Origin: JAJFTV01 sp964426355
GTDB taxonomy: Bacteria; Chloroflexota; Anaerolineae; Anaerolineales; Anaerolineaceae
DNA: 40,917 bases
Assembly: GCA_964426355.1 (NCBI GenBank)
Contig: CAYRRA010000011.1
Span: forward strand, 1 to 40,917
Reading direction: 5' to 3'
In this document: positions 33,807 to 40,917 of the stretch, piece after piece
Numbering within the stretch: position 1 is the stretch's first letter
Layout: every line of letters starts with the position of its first letter
Translations under genes and position numbers: made by a program
The notes under the pieces: generated by a model
What the model was told of the DNA's origin: nothing
The model's input: only the letters and a program-made list of their open reading frames with translations
Database searches by the model: none

Positions 33807-35021
33807 TTACAGGTGAGCCCTACCTGATTTATGTTGTACCATTTCTGCAAGTGTGTAAATTGCTTTGGAAATTTCTGCTTTTTTGTTGTCATATGTGAAA
33901 GGTATTCCGAGATTTACAGCTTTTTCAGCTGTATGGTTATCGGTGGGGATGAGATGAGATACTGAAAGTGAAAGCATTTCACCGATTTTTTTGGGGCTGA
34001 TCGTACTTGTTTCTGTGAATCGATTTACAACCAACATCACTTTATCTTTACCAATCCCAATCTCATTGAATAGCAATAAAGTAGAACGAACAGCTCGTAT
34101 GGAGGTGACAAGTTGTAGGATTGGGATGACGATCAGGTTAGATTGTCCGAAACAAGTAAAAAGGGTTTCTGTCAGGTGTTTGCTTGAATTAATAATGACA
34201 TAATCGTACATCGCGGATAACTGAGTTAAGATTGGTGGTAAGTTGTTCGGATCAATTTCATTGCTGATGTCCAGCTTGTTTGGGGCTGCAATCATATCTA
34301 CATTGGTGCTGTCATCGGAAAAGACGACGCTTTCAACAAGCTCTTCGTCCAGATTTTGAACGCGAATGGCAAGATCAATGATGGAGCGATTGGTCATTTG
34401 GTTGAAGAGGATGGCGATATCTCCATGTTGAAGATCAAGATCGACAATGATGACTCGCGTGTCTTCTTTGAGTGATTTCAATGCGTAGCCCAGATTAACT
34501 GCCATTGTGCTTACGCCACTGCCACCTTTAGGGCTATAAATTGTGATGATTTTCCCATCCCTTTTGGATGGCTTTTTTACTTCTATTGGTGGTGCTGACT
34601 GTGGTGAAACTCGTGTGGAAAAGCGGTTTTTTTCCTGGTTGATGATTTTTGCAGATCGATCCAGCACTGAGTAGAGCTCTTCAGGTGTGAGACTATTGTA
34701 ATTTAAGAAATCAGAAGCACCAGCGCGCATTGCAAGACGTACAGTTTCTGCACTGCTCACTTCGGATAATATGATGACCTGAATGACGGGATTTTCACGT
34801 TTGATTATCTCAGCACATTGAATGCCATTCAATCCTGGTAAATCCATATCAAGAAGAACAATGTCCGGTTTTATCAAGCGAATGGTTTCCAAAGCAATTT
34901 CCGAGTTGGTAATGCTATTGGGGATTAATTCAATGAAATCAATTCGTTCCAGCAACCCGCGAATTTTTTGTGCTGCTTTTGGTAGTACCTCGACCAATAA
35001 AACCTTATATTTTTCTGCCAT
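33807..35021 (-). CDS. CpaE-like protein: receiver-like domain fused to MinD/ParA ATPase
   Basis: A 404-residue protein. Residues 1-125 form a receiver fold with Asp58 in LLDMDLPG. The usual paired acids are E11-V12 and the conserved Lys is replaced in FLNYNS, so it is probably not phosphorylated in the normal way. Residues 155-400 form a MinD/ParA ATPase with the deviant Walker A PKGGSGVST (164-172) and VDLDLQHGD. This is the CpaE/TadZ architecture, which positions Tad pilus assembly at the cell pole in Caulobacter-like systems. ATG 35021 follows AAGGTGG. It has its own extended -10 promoter and leads into the HD-GYP gene. Confidence 0.88.
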   Translation of the reverse strand: MAEKYKVLLVEVLPKAAQKIRGLLERIDFIELIPNSITNSEIALETIRLIKPDIVLLDMDLPGLNGIQCAEIIKRENPVIQVIILSEVSSAETVRLAMRAGASDFLNYNSLTPEELYSVLDRSAKIINQEKNRFSTRVSPQSAPPIEVKKPSKRDGKIITIYSPKGGSGVSTMAVNLGYALKSLKEDTRVIIVDLDLQHGDIAILFNQMTNRSIIDLAIRVQNLDEELVESVVFSDDSTNVDMIAAPNKLDISNEIDPNNLPPILTQLSAMYDYVIINSSKHLTETLFTCFGQSNLIVIPILQLVTSIRAVRSTLLLFNEIGIGKDKVMLVVNRFTETSTISPKKIGEMLSLSVSHLIPTDNHTAEKAVNLGIPFTYDNKKAEISKAIYTLAEMVQHKSGRAHL

Positions 35022-35091
35022 TTTGCCACCTTTTCAAGCAATTTCTTGCTTTCTTCAGAAATGAAACGCGCTTTTTGTTCTCTAAGTCATT

Positions 35092-35100
35092 ATTATAGCA
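35092..35100 (-). promoter_or_regulatory. Extended -10 promoter of the CpaE-like/HD-GYP operon
   Basis: On the minus strand TGCTATAAT is a perfect extended -10 box, which can work without a good -35. The start would be near 35085, giving a leader of about 64 bases. Confidence 0.55.
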
Positions 35101-35279
35101 TTCTCGTTTGAACAACCTCCAGAGTAACACAAAAAGAATGCTTATCTCTGGTGTGAGCAGAAATCAGATATCTGTGAGAAATGAAAAAAGCCTTGCACAA
35201 TCAATACCAACGGGCATACGACTGTTTTGAGCCTTCACAAAGACAAACCTTCTGTGTAAAAGGGAAAAAATTGCAGGAA
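35101..35279. other. Intergenic stretch without an identifiable gene
   Basis: Between the CpaE-like promoter and the stop of the next minus-strand gene I see only short imperfect repeats (CCAGAG/CTCTGG near 35118-35155 and the palindrome CAGATATCTG near 35167) and no clear terminator or coding frame. Confidence 0.5.
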
Positions 35280-36428
35280 CTAATGGGAAATTTCGAAGGC
35301 GTAATCAATCGAACCTGCACATGTATTGCCCAGTCCGATCAGTTTGTTGGCTACATTGATCCAGTTGAGTTCTTTTTCTTCTTCCACAAGGATTTTTACT
35401 GAATCATTGATACATCCAGAGCCAGCGTTGTAGTTTGCCAGTGTAAACCGCCAGAGATCCTCGTATGTGCTGAATTCTCCTCCGGGTTTTTCTGTGTAAT
35501 TCACAATAATCTGATTTACCTGGTGGCAATTGGCAACAAGTAGTTTTGCAAAAACATCAATTGTGCTCGTCACCTTAGCTATATCTATCCCGGCTTCACA
35601 CGTTTCACAATCTGAGTTGAGATAGACAGTTGCCATGTATCCCCGGAGAAGGGATTGGTCTGTTGGTGATAATGCGGAATAGCTTTTTGCACAGGCATCA
35701 GAGGTGAAAATTTGCGGACAAACAGCCGCAAAGTAGCTGGGATAATATTGGAACAATGCATCCAAGCCGAAACTGGTGGCTTGCCCTAAACCGTATTCTA
35801 GTTGAAGCCAGGATGTTCCGGGCCAGAATTGTGTCTCTTTAGCAAACATGCGTTTTAGTAGAACTGCTGGTATTCGGTTTTCTCTAGCAGCCAGAAGAAT
35901 TGCTTCATCGAATTGGTTTTGCCAGGCGATAACGGCGGGCATAGCAATTTCTAATCCACAAGCATTTGCTGAGCCATTTGAGAACAATCCGCCGTTAACA
36001 CATCGGCTTGCATCGACAATCCCGTTAGAAATCAGCTTACCTGCAAGCAGGTTATAGGCAATTTCTGTGTGAAGCTGTTCAACAAAGACAGGTGTTTGCA
36101 ACCAGATAGGGATGACATTTACATCAACCCGCCATGCTTCAGCACAAATATCATGCTCTGGGTAAAACTGAATAGGAATGGTATAGACTGCACGCTGACC
36201 GTCATCGGTTCTGGGACTTTGAGGGTCAGTAATCTCAAGTATGACACCCTCAGACGAGTTTTCAGGTTTAGGTTCCTCGAGTGGATGATTATTTGTAGCC
36301 AGAACGATAGACTCGGGTAGGGGAGTGCTTGAGGCAACAGAATTTATTACTTTTGATCCTCCTAAAAGTAATAACAACAAGACAGCAGCCTTTATCAGTG
36401 TGGAAAAACGCGTGTCTACATAATTCAT
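35280..36428 (-). CDS. Secreted lytic-transglycosylase-like protein
   Basis: A 382-residue protein with an N-terminal hydrophobic segment (about residues 10-25; signal peptide or anchor), a short linker, and a domain that reads like a diverged SLT/lysozyme fold. It has a candidate catalytic Glu198 in FAKETQFWP, then YGLGQATSFG (212-221) in place of the usual GLMQ motif, and LANYNAGSGC near residue 340 in place of AYNAGPG. Several cysteines suggest disulphides outside the cell. It may cut peptidoglycan, for example to let a pilus through, given CpaE and CpaF nearby; that link is inference. The promoter is strong (36470-36498), and the mRNA would begin with a 10-bp stem-loop. ATG 36428 has only a weak ribosome site. 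Confidence 0.65.
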   Translation of the reverse strand: MNYVDTRFSTLIKAAVLLLLLLGGSKVINSVASSTPLPESIVLATNNHPLEEPKPENSSEGVILEITDPQSPRTDDGQRAVYTIPIQFYPEHDICAEAWRVDVNVIPIWLQTPVFVEQLHTEIAYNLLAGKLISNGIVDASRCVNGGLFSNGSANACGLEIAMPAVIAWQNQFDEAILLAARENRIPAVLLKRMFAKETQFWPGTSWLQLEYGLGQATSFGLDALFQYYPSYFAAVCPQIFTSDACAKSYSALSPTDQSLLRGYMATVYLNSDCETCEAGIDIAKVTSTIDVFAKLLVANCHQVNQIIVNYTEKPGGEFSTYEDLWRFTLANYNAGSGCINDSVKILVEEEKELNWINVANKLIGLGNTCAGSIDYAFEISH

Positions 36429-36436
36429 TTGTGCCC

Positions 36437-36464
36437 CAGTTTGAAATGAAATCCTTTCAAACTG
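36437..36464 (-). promoter_or_regulatory. Inverted repeat at the transcription start of the transglycosylase-like gene
   Basis: CAGTTTGAAA (36437-36446) and TTTCAAACTG (36455-36464) form a perfect 10-bp inverted repeat with an 8-base spacer. The predicted start (about 36463) is at its edge and the ATG is 8 bases beyond the other arm. It is either an operator or a 5' mRNA hairpin that could hinder initiation. Confidence 0.55.
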
Positions 36465-36469
36465 ATATT

Positions 36470-36498
36470 ATTTTATGATAAAGTGAGGAATATGTCAA
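36470..36498 (-). promoter_or_regulatory. Promoter of the transglycosylase-like gene
   Basis: On the minus strand, consensus TTGACA (36498-36493) and TAAAAT (36475-36470) are exactly 17 bases apart. Confidence 0.7.
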
Positions 36499-36572
36499 AA
36501 AAATGATGTGTTTTCCAGTATAATTATTTTATATAATTTTTTCCGTGATTAAATATACTGAAACCGCTTGCG

Positions 36573-36581
36573 TGTTATAAT
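36573..36581 (+). promoter_or_regulatory. Extended -10 promoter directly before the gene at 36589
   Basis: TGTTATAAT is a perfect extended -10. Only seven bases separate it from ATG 36589, so the transcript should start at or next to the A of the start codon. Confidence 0.55.
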
Positions 36582-36588
36582 TGATAAA

Positions 36589-37038
36589 ATGGACGAGACA
36601 GAAATTACAACAACTTATACACCGGATCATTTGATCGAAGACGATAAGGTTGTGGTCGCTGATAAGCGGCAAATTTGGGTGTTTGTGGTGATTGGGGTAA
36701 TCCTGTTAGGATTATTAATCACAGGCACAGTATTTTTATTAAAAAGCACCCCCGAAACGACAGGAAAAATCAGAGATGTTTTTATCATCTTCATGGCACT
36801 GGAATCGCTGGTGATTGGCGTGGCTTTGGTTATCCTGATTGTTCAATTAGCAGTATTAACCAATTTGATCCAAAATGAAGTGAAACCAATCCTGGATTCA
36901 ACCAATGAGACTGTAAGCACATTGAAAGGAACTGTTCGCTTTTTAAGTGACAATCTCTCTGAACCGGTGATCGTACTCAACGAATATCTTGCGGCGGTGA
37001 AACGTTTGCTGGAAATTATTCGTCCTAAGAAAAAGTAA
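36589..37038 (+). CDS. Small protein with two membrane helices
   Basis: From ATG 36589 the protein has 149 residues: an acidic N-terminus (about 1-27), two hydrophobic helices (about 29-51 and 63-90), and an amphipathic tail that reads like the helical stretch of DUF948-type proteins, ending in the basic RPKKK. I do not recognise a defined family. A TTG 21 bases upstream could extend the frame by seven residues, but it falls inside the predicted promoter, so ATG 36589 with a leaderless mRNA fits better. It is followed after 18 bases by a YtxH-type gene, a pairing often seen among envelope-stress proteins. Confidence 0.7.
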   Translation: MDETEITTTYTPDHLIEDDKVVVADKRQIWVFVVIGVILLGLLITGTVFLLKSTPETTGKIRDVFIIFMALESLVIGVALVILIVQLAVLTNLIQNEVKPILDSTNETVSTLKGTVRFLSDNLSEPVIVLNEYLAAVKRLLEIIRPKKK

Positions 37039-37056
37039 TTGAAAGGAGTAAACAAC

Positions 37057-37422
37057 ATGTCTGAACGAGATGAATTTGGCGCATTTTTAATTGGGTTTGT
37101 GGTAGGGGGGTTAGCTGGTGCAATTACAGCATTATTACTGGCACCACAGTCTGGTGAAGAAACCCGCACTTTGATCAAAGAAAAGTCGATTGAACTACGT
37201 GATAAAGCTACCGAGTCTTTAGAAGATGCCTATGCTCAGGCAGAAGCTGCTGCGGTGGAAGCCAGGGCGCGATTCGATGAGCTGGCAAAGACGACCAAAG
37301 AAAAAGCTTCAGAATTACAACAGAAAGGTATGATTCTTTTGGAAGAACAGAAATCAAAGCTGACCAAGAAAGAATCGGCTGAAATGTCTGAGGAAAACAG
37401 CGAAGCAGCAGCAGAAGCCTGA
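37057..37422 (+). CDS. YtxH domain-containing protein
   Basis: A 121-residue protein with one N-terminal glycine-rich membrane helix (FGAFLIGFVVGGLAGAITAL), the LLAPQSGEETR motif typical of YtxH (general stress protein) families, and then a long, charged, Ala/Glu/Lys-rich helix that is probably coiled coil. ATG 37057 is fixed by AAAGGAG eight bases upstream. It lies in one transcript with the two-helix protein before it and ends at a strong terminator. Function is unknown. Such proteins respond to stress in other bacteria. Confidence 0.85.
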   Translation: MSERDEFGAFLIGFVVGGLAGAITALLLAPQSGEETRTLIKEKSIELRDKATESLEDAYAQAEAAAVEARARFDELAKTTKEKASELQQKGMILLEEQKSKLTKKESAEMSEENSEAAAEA

Positions 37423-37444
37423 TTTGAAGTGTTTTTTGGAGTAG

Positions 37445-37474
37445 ATGCCTGTCTGTTTGGACAGGCATTTTCAT
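37445..37474 (+). terminator. Terminator of the YtxH gene pair
   Basis: A perfect 9-bp stem ATGCCTGTC/GACAGGCAT with a 6-base loop, followed by TTTTCATTATTTTT. Its loop and 3' arm contain the -35 hexamer of the next promoter. Confidence 0.8.
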
Positions 37475-37486
37475 TATTTTTATGAT
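37457..37486 (+). promoter_or_regulatory. Promoter of the spermidine-synthase-like gene, overlapping the terminator
   Basis: TTGGAC (37457-37462) and TATGAT (37481-37486) are 18 bases apart. The start would be near 37493, only a few bases before ATG 37496 or 37502. Confidence 0.5.
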
Positions 37487-37501
37487 CTTTGGATTATGTA
37501 C

Positions 37502-39064
37502 ATGAATATTCGCAAATTGATTTTATTTACCGTCTTTGTTTGCGGTTTTGCTTCACTGGCGGTAGAAATGGCAGCCTCTCGATTACTGGGAAATGTATTC
37601 GGTACGAGTAATCTGGTGTGGGCAAGCATCATTGGTCTCATTTTAATCTATCTTGCTTTGGGATATTTCTTGGGGGGAGCCTGGGCAGATCGCTCACCAA
37701 AAACGAAAACTTTCTACCAGATACAAATTTGGGCAGCGGTATTGATTGCATTGGTCCCGGTATTTTCTCAACCGGTGATGAGGATTGCTGCAAATGCATT
37801 CGACCAGTTGCAATTGGGTGTTTTGTTTGGTTCATTCTTTACGATTATCATTTTGCTTTTTATTCCTATCACATTATTGGGCACTATTTCTCCTTTTGCT
37901 ATCAAACTTTCAGCCCAGGATGATGAAAGCAGCCTCGGCAAGATTTCTGGACGAATTTATGCCATTTCTACCCTAGGTTCATTTATTGGAACATTTTTAC
38001 CGGTACTGCTTTTTATCCCCTTGATAGGGACTTACCGCACATTCCTTGTATCCAGTTCATTTTTACTTTTAACCAGTCTTTTCTGCTTTTTTAAGTCAGA
38101 TGGGATTAAAGCCGTGCTACCTTATCTTTGGAGTCCAATTCTTTTGATTGTTTTATGGATTGTAGGTGTACATGGCTCCATAAAGACATCCACAGGGCAA
38201 ATCTATGAAACCGAATCTGCTTATAATTACATACAGGTGATCGGACAGGACGAATACCGCCTGCTTCGTTTAAATGAGGGGCAGGGGATTCATTCGATTT
38301 ATCACCCCACACAAGCCAACTATCACGGATCGTGGGAGCAGGTATTGGTTGGACCTTTTTTCAATACTGCCCCTTATTTACCTGACCAGGTGAAGAGAAT
38401 TGCGGTGGTCGGTTTGGCGGCAGGGACAACAGTCAGGCAGGCAACGCTGGTCTTTGATGACGTGATTATCGATGGGTACGAGATTGATCCGAAGATTGTT
38501 CAGATTGGTAGAATGTATTTTGACATGAACCAACCTAATCTCAATGTCTATGTCCAGGACGGCAGGTGGGGGTTGGCGAACAGCGAACATCAGTATCAAA
38601 TCATCAGCGTAGACGCCTATCGCCCCCCGTACATCCCCAGCCACATGACCACTAAGGAGTTTTTCCAAATAGCCTATGATCATTTAACGGATGATGGTGT
38701 TTTGGTGATTAATGTCGGGCGTGGACCCACAGATCGCAGGTTGATAAATGCATTAGGAAGCACGATATTATCTGTTTTTCCTTCTCTTCATGTCGTTGAT
38801 GTCCCCAACACTTTCAACACCATTCTTTTTGCCACACGGCAGCCATCAGTTGTGGAAAATCTTTATGAGAACCTGGCAATGCTAGAAAAGGACACAACAG
38901 TCTCTTCCTTGTTGATTGAGAGTATGCAGTTGGCGGTCACCAACCTGAAGGATCCCCTGGTAGGTGGACAGGTGTTTACCGATGATCTTGCCCCAATTGA
39001 GTGGATTACCAATACAATGGTCCTGGATTTTCTCTTTTCAGATGAAATGGAGTATCTACAATGA
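37502..39064 (+). CDS. Fused membrane/spermidine-synthase-like protein
   Basis: About 520 residues: an N-terminal half of roughly six or seven hydrophobic helices, then a C-terminal methyltransferase-fold domain of the spermidine synthase family. The latter shows IAVVGLAAGTTVRQA (the nucleotide-binding glycine loop, here GLAAG in place of GGGDG), DGYEIDPKIV, and ISVDAYRPPYIPSHMTTKEFF with the expected catalytic-site Asp. Fusions of this kind are widespread in bacteria but poorly characterised, and polyamine synthesis is not assured. The start could be ATG 37496 or ATG 37502. I choose 37502 because the GGA at 37491 is better spaced. Its stop overlaps the next ATG (ATGA), so it is coupled to the DUF1461 gene. 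Confidence 0.82.
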   Translation: MNIRKLILFTVFVCGFASLAVEMAASRLLGNVFGTSNLVWASIIGLILIYLALGYFLGGAWADRSPKTKTFYQIQIWAAVLIALVPVFSQPVMRIAANAFDQLQLGVLFGSFFTIIILLFIPITLLGTISPFAIKLSAQDDESSLGKISGRIYAISTLGSFIGTFLPVLLFIPLIGTYRTFLVSSSFLLLTSLFCFFKSDGIKAVLPYLWSPILLIVLWIVGVHGSIKTSTGQIYETESAYNYIQVIGQDEYRLLRLNEGQGIHSIYHPTQANYHGSWEQVLVGPFFNTAPYLPDQVKRIAVVGLAAGTTVRQATLVFDDVIIDGYEIDPKIVQIGRMYFDMNQPNLNVYVQDGRWGLANSEHQYQIISVDAYRPPYIPSHMTTKEFFQIAYDHLTDDGVLVINVGRGPTDRRLINALGSTILSVFPSLHVVDVPNTFNTILFATRQPSVVENLYENLAMLEKDTTVSSLLIESMQLAVTNLKDPLVGGQVFTDDLAPIEWITNTMVLDFLFSDEMEYLQ

Positions 39065-39744
39065 ACAAGTTTGCCCCTGCGGTTAGTATTCTTACAACTA
39101 TAACCGTGATTGCTTTTTTGTTGCTAGGTTCTGTCCGCTTTTTATTGACCCCTTTGTTTTTGGAAATTGAGTATCGTATGCCCGAATTTCCCGCAGACCA
39201 ATATGGTTTTTCATTTGAGGAACGCATGAAATGGGCACGTATCTCTTTAGATTATCTTCTTAATGATGAGGGGATTGAATACCTGGAACAGCAAAAGCTC
39301 TCGGAAGGGCAGCCGTTATATAACGAGCGCGAATTGTCGCATATGCAGGATGTGAAGCTACTTGTTAGAAGAGCTATTATCACCTGGTATTCAACCATTG
39401 CACTGCTAATCTTGTTTGGGCTTTTTGCCAATCAATTTGATCTCTCTTTTCCTTTCTGGAAAGCGTTTGCGCGCGGCGGATTGTGGACGGTATGTCTGAT
39501 CGTCCTGATTATCCTGGGTGTGTTGCTCAGTTTCTCGGCGCTTTTCACTGCCTTTCATGGGATATTTTTCGAAGGAGATACCTGGTTGTTCAGTTATTCC
39601 GACAGCCTGATTCGTTTATTTCCCATGCGTTTCTGGCAGGATGCCTTTATTATCATGGGCGTACTTTCTGTCATTGGGGGGTTGGCTGCGTTTATTATTG
39701 GTAGAAAACAGATGGAAAAAGCATCCGATACGACGGGTCAATAA
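39061..39744 (+). CDS. DUF1461/TIGR01906-type integral membrane protein
   Basis: A 227-residue protein with four or five hydrophobic helices (about 10-30, 105-125, 140-165 and 200-220) and an outer loop of about 70 residues after the first. The C-terminal half holds the family's FTAFHGIFFEGDTWLFSYSDSLIRLFPMRFWQDAF stretch in pieces: AFHGIFF, DTWLF and LIRLFPMRFW. Function is unknown; members occur in Gram-positive bacteria and Chloroflexota. The start overlaps the stop of the spermidine-synthase-like gene, so the two are co-translated and may act together in the membrane. It ends at a strong bidirectional terminator. Confidence 0.8.
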   Translation: MNKFAPAVSILTTITVIAFLLLGSVRFLLTPLFLEIEYRMPEFPADQYGFSFEERMKWARISLDYLLNDEGIEYLEQQKLSEGQPLYNERELSHMQDVKLLVRRAIITWYSTIALLILFGLFANQFDLSFPFWKAFARGGLWTVCLIVLIILGVLLSFSALFTAFHGIFFEGDTWLFSYSDSLIRLFPMRFWQDAFIIMGVLSVIGGLAAFIIGRKQMEKASDTTGQ

Positions 39745-39786
39745 AAGCTTCAGTTTACTGCCTCTCAATTCAAACCTGTGCAAATA

Positions 39787-39829
39787 AAAGAGATTGTTCC
39801 TTCAAACCAGTTGAACAATCTCTTTGTAT
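39787..39829. terminator. Bidirectional terminator between convergent genes
   Basis: A perfect 13-bp inverted repeat AAAGAGATTGTTC/GAACAATCTCTTT with a 13-base loop lies between the DUF1461 gene and gpmI. The A and T ends give short T runs in both directions. Confidence 0.85.
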
Positions 39830-39888
39830 TTGACCTGAATTCGAGGATGAGATTTTTGCCCCACCTCTCTTTGGTAATGCGATTTTGA

Positions 39889-40917
39889 CTAACCGATTTC
39901 TTCTATCAGGCTTCTTCCGGTCATCACCTCTGGTTGTGGTAGCCCCATTAATTGCAGAATGGTTGGAGCAATATCTTGCAGGCTGCCCAGCGGACGTAAA
40001 CGATAATAGAGGTCTCCGATGAGGTAGAATTGAACGAGGTTGGTGGAGTGATAGGTGTGAGGTTCCTGCCGGATGCGGTCATACATCATTTCGGCATTAC
40101 CGTGATCAGCGGTGATGATAGCGATGCCTTTTTTCTTGAGGGTTTCCACCAAAACTTTTCCTGCACACTCATCGACTGTTTCAGCAGCTTTAATTCCCGC
40201 TTCCAGAATGCCTGTATGTCCAACCATGTCCAGGTTGGCAAAGTTCACCACGACAAGATCATCGTCCGTTGTATGCAGACGATCAATCACCGCATCAGCC
40301 AATTCGTAAGCGCTCATTTCAGGTTTAAGGTCATAGGTTGCGACTTTGGGTGACGGAATAAGCTTCCTTTCCTCACCCGGAAACGGCTCTTCCCTGCCGC
40401 CGTTGAGGAAAAAAGTAACATGGGAGTATTTTTCTGTTTCGGCGGCATGGAATTGTTTTAAACCGTGCATGCTGACCACTTCAGCCAGTGGGAGCTTGAC
40501 ATTTTCTTTTGGGAATGCAATGTTAACCGGCAAATCGGTTTCGTACTCAGTGAATGTAACGATATGAAGGTTGCCAGGGGTTTGCCCGCGCTCAAACGAA
40601 TCAAAATCTGGCAGTGCAAAGCTTTTCACAATCTGGCGCATCCGGTCTGCGCGAAAGTTGAAGAAGAGAAGGCAGTCGCCCTCATTTATTTTAAGGTCGC
40701 CTGTTTCTTTTGTTTGGATTATGGTTGGTTTGATAAATTCATCTGCAACATTTGCGTCATAGGATTGGCGAATCGCTTCATGTGCAGATGAGGCGGTAAG
40801 ACCTTTGCCGTGAACGTAGGCATCATACGCAAGTTGAGTGCGTTCCCATCGTTTGTCGCGGTCCATGGAGTAATAACGACCGCTGATCGTAGCAATGATG
40901 GCGGGATGCGCGATTAG
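39889..40917 (-). CDS. gpmI: 2,3-bisphosphoglycerate-independent phosphoglycerate mutase, C-terminal part (5' end outside window)
   Basis: The minus-strand frame is open to the window edge: 17 further codons precede an internal Met at 40866 and read ATISGRYYSMDRDKRWERT, the signature around the phosphotransferase domain of GpmI. About 342 residues are visible, of a usual 510 or so. They include FFNFRADRMRQI, the metal-site pieces VNFANLDMVGHTG and ITADHGNAE, and the C-terminal LQDIAPTILQLMGLPQPEVMTG in the usual order. It converts 3-phosphoglycerate to 2-phosphoglycerate with two Mn ions. With gap and pgk in the same window, three consecutive lower-glycolysis steps are encoded within 14 kb, though in separate operons. 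Confidence 0.96.
   Translation of the reverse strand, partial: LIAHPAIIATISGRYYSMDRDKRWERTQLAYDAYVHGKGLTASSAHEAIRQSYDANVADEFIKPTIIQTKETGDLKINEGDCLLFFNFRADRMRQIVKSFALPDFDSFERGQTPGNLHIVTFTEYETDLPVNIAFPKENVKLPLAEVVSMHGLKQFHAAETEKYSHVTFFLNGGREEPFPGEERKLIPSPKVATYDLKPEMSAYELADAVIDRLHTTDDDLVVVNFANLDMVGHTGILEAGIKAAETVDECAGKVLVETLKKKGIAIITADHGNAEMMYDRIRQEPHTYHSTNLVQFYLIGDLYYRLRPLGSLQDIAPTILQLMGLPQPEVMTGRSLIEEIG

Noticed and set aside
35181..35402. Short plus-strand frame running into the 3' end of the transglycosylase-like gene
   Set aside because: Contains a run of Phe produced by antisense reading; no ribosome site or family resemblance.

Overview
The window reads as a chromosomal segment of a Chloroflexota bacterium, most likely of the class Anaerolineae. 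I infer this from Thr/Pro-rich lipoproteins, an NBR1-type Ig-like secreted protein, a membrane-anchored YvcK, a fused membrane/spermidine-synthase-like protein, and CpaF/CpaE-type ATPases beside an HD-GYP protein. Base composition looks mid-range and even. I see no insertion sequence, phage gene, CRISPR array, tRNA or rRNA, so this is mostly core genome with well-spaced operons on both strands.

Layout. 1-3926 (+): the end of an iron-dependent alcohol dehydrogenase overlapping xylulokinase, a beta-lactamase-fold hydrolase and a lone receiver protein. 4136-7760 (-): two ABC exporter half-transporters forming a heterodimer with one degenerate ATP site. 7761-9833 (+): recA with a LexA-like box in its promoter and a structured leader, then an Ig-like lipoprotein. 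10038-10946 (+): a membrane-anchored C39-like protein. 11007-14343 (-): mtnA, a PfkB (adenosine kinase-like) kinase and ahcY, a methyl-cycle and methylthio-salvage operon. 14611-17046 (+): a TPR lytic transglycosylase lipoprotein. 17211-19958 (-): pyruvate phosphate dikinase. 20218-23377 (+): ADP-forming acyl-CoA synthetase, a second lone receiver and a zinc-ribbon protein. 23416-26085 (-): tdk, hpt and a CCA-adding-type enzyme. 26373-30530 (-): yvcK, gap, pgk and rpsT. 30733-36428: cpaF (+), then HD-GYP, CpaE-like and a transglycosylase-like secreted protein (all -). 36589-39744 (+): two small membrane proteins of stress type, the spermidine-synthase-like fusion and a DUF1461 membrane protein. 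39889-40917 (-): gpmI, cut by the window edge.

Metabolically the window holds much of lower glycolysis (gap, pgk, gpmI, ppdK) plus an ATP-yielding acyl-CoA synthetase and the YvcK carbon-metabolism factor. This fits a fermentative anaerobe that saves energy at pyruvate and acetyl-CoA.

The most interesting signal is non-coding. A roughly 100-nt element occurs twice (7975-8076 in the recA leader and 27916-28019 between gap and pgk). The copies are about 78-80% identical by hand alignment and keep four helices through G-U wobbles and one full compensatory change. It matches no RNA family I recognise, and the copies lie in opposite orientation relative to the downstream gene. Other regulatory themes are stem-loops starting at predicted transcription starts (mtnA, the secreted transglycosylase-like gene, the acyl-CoA synthetase) and several promoters close enough to the start codon to give nearly leaderless mRNAs.
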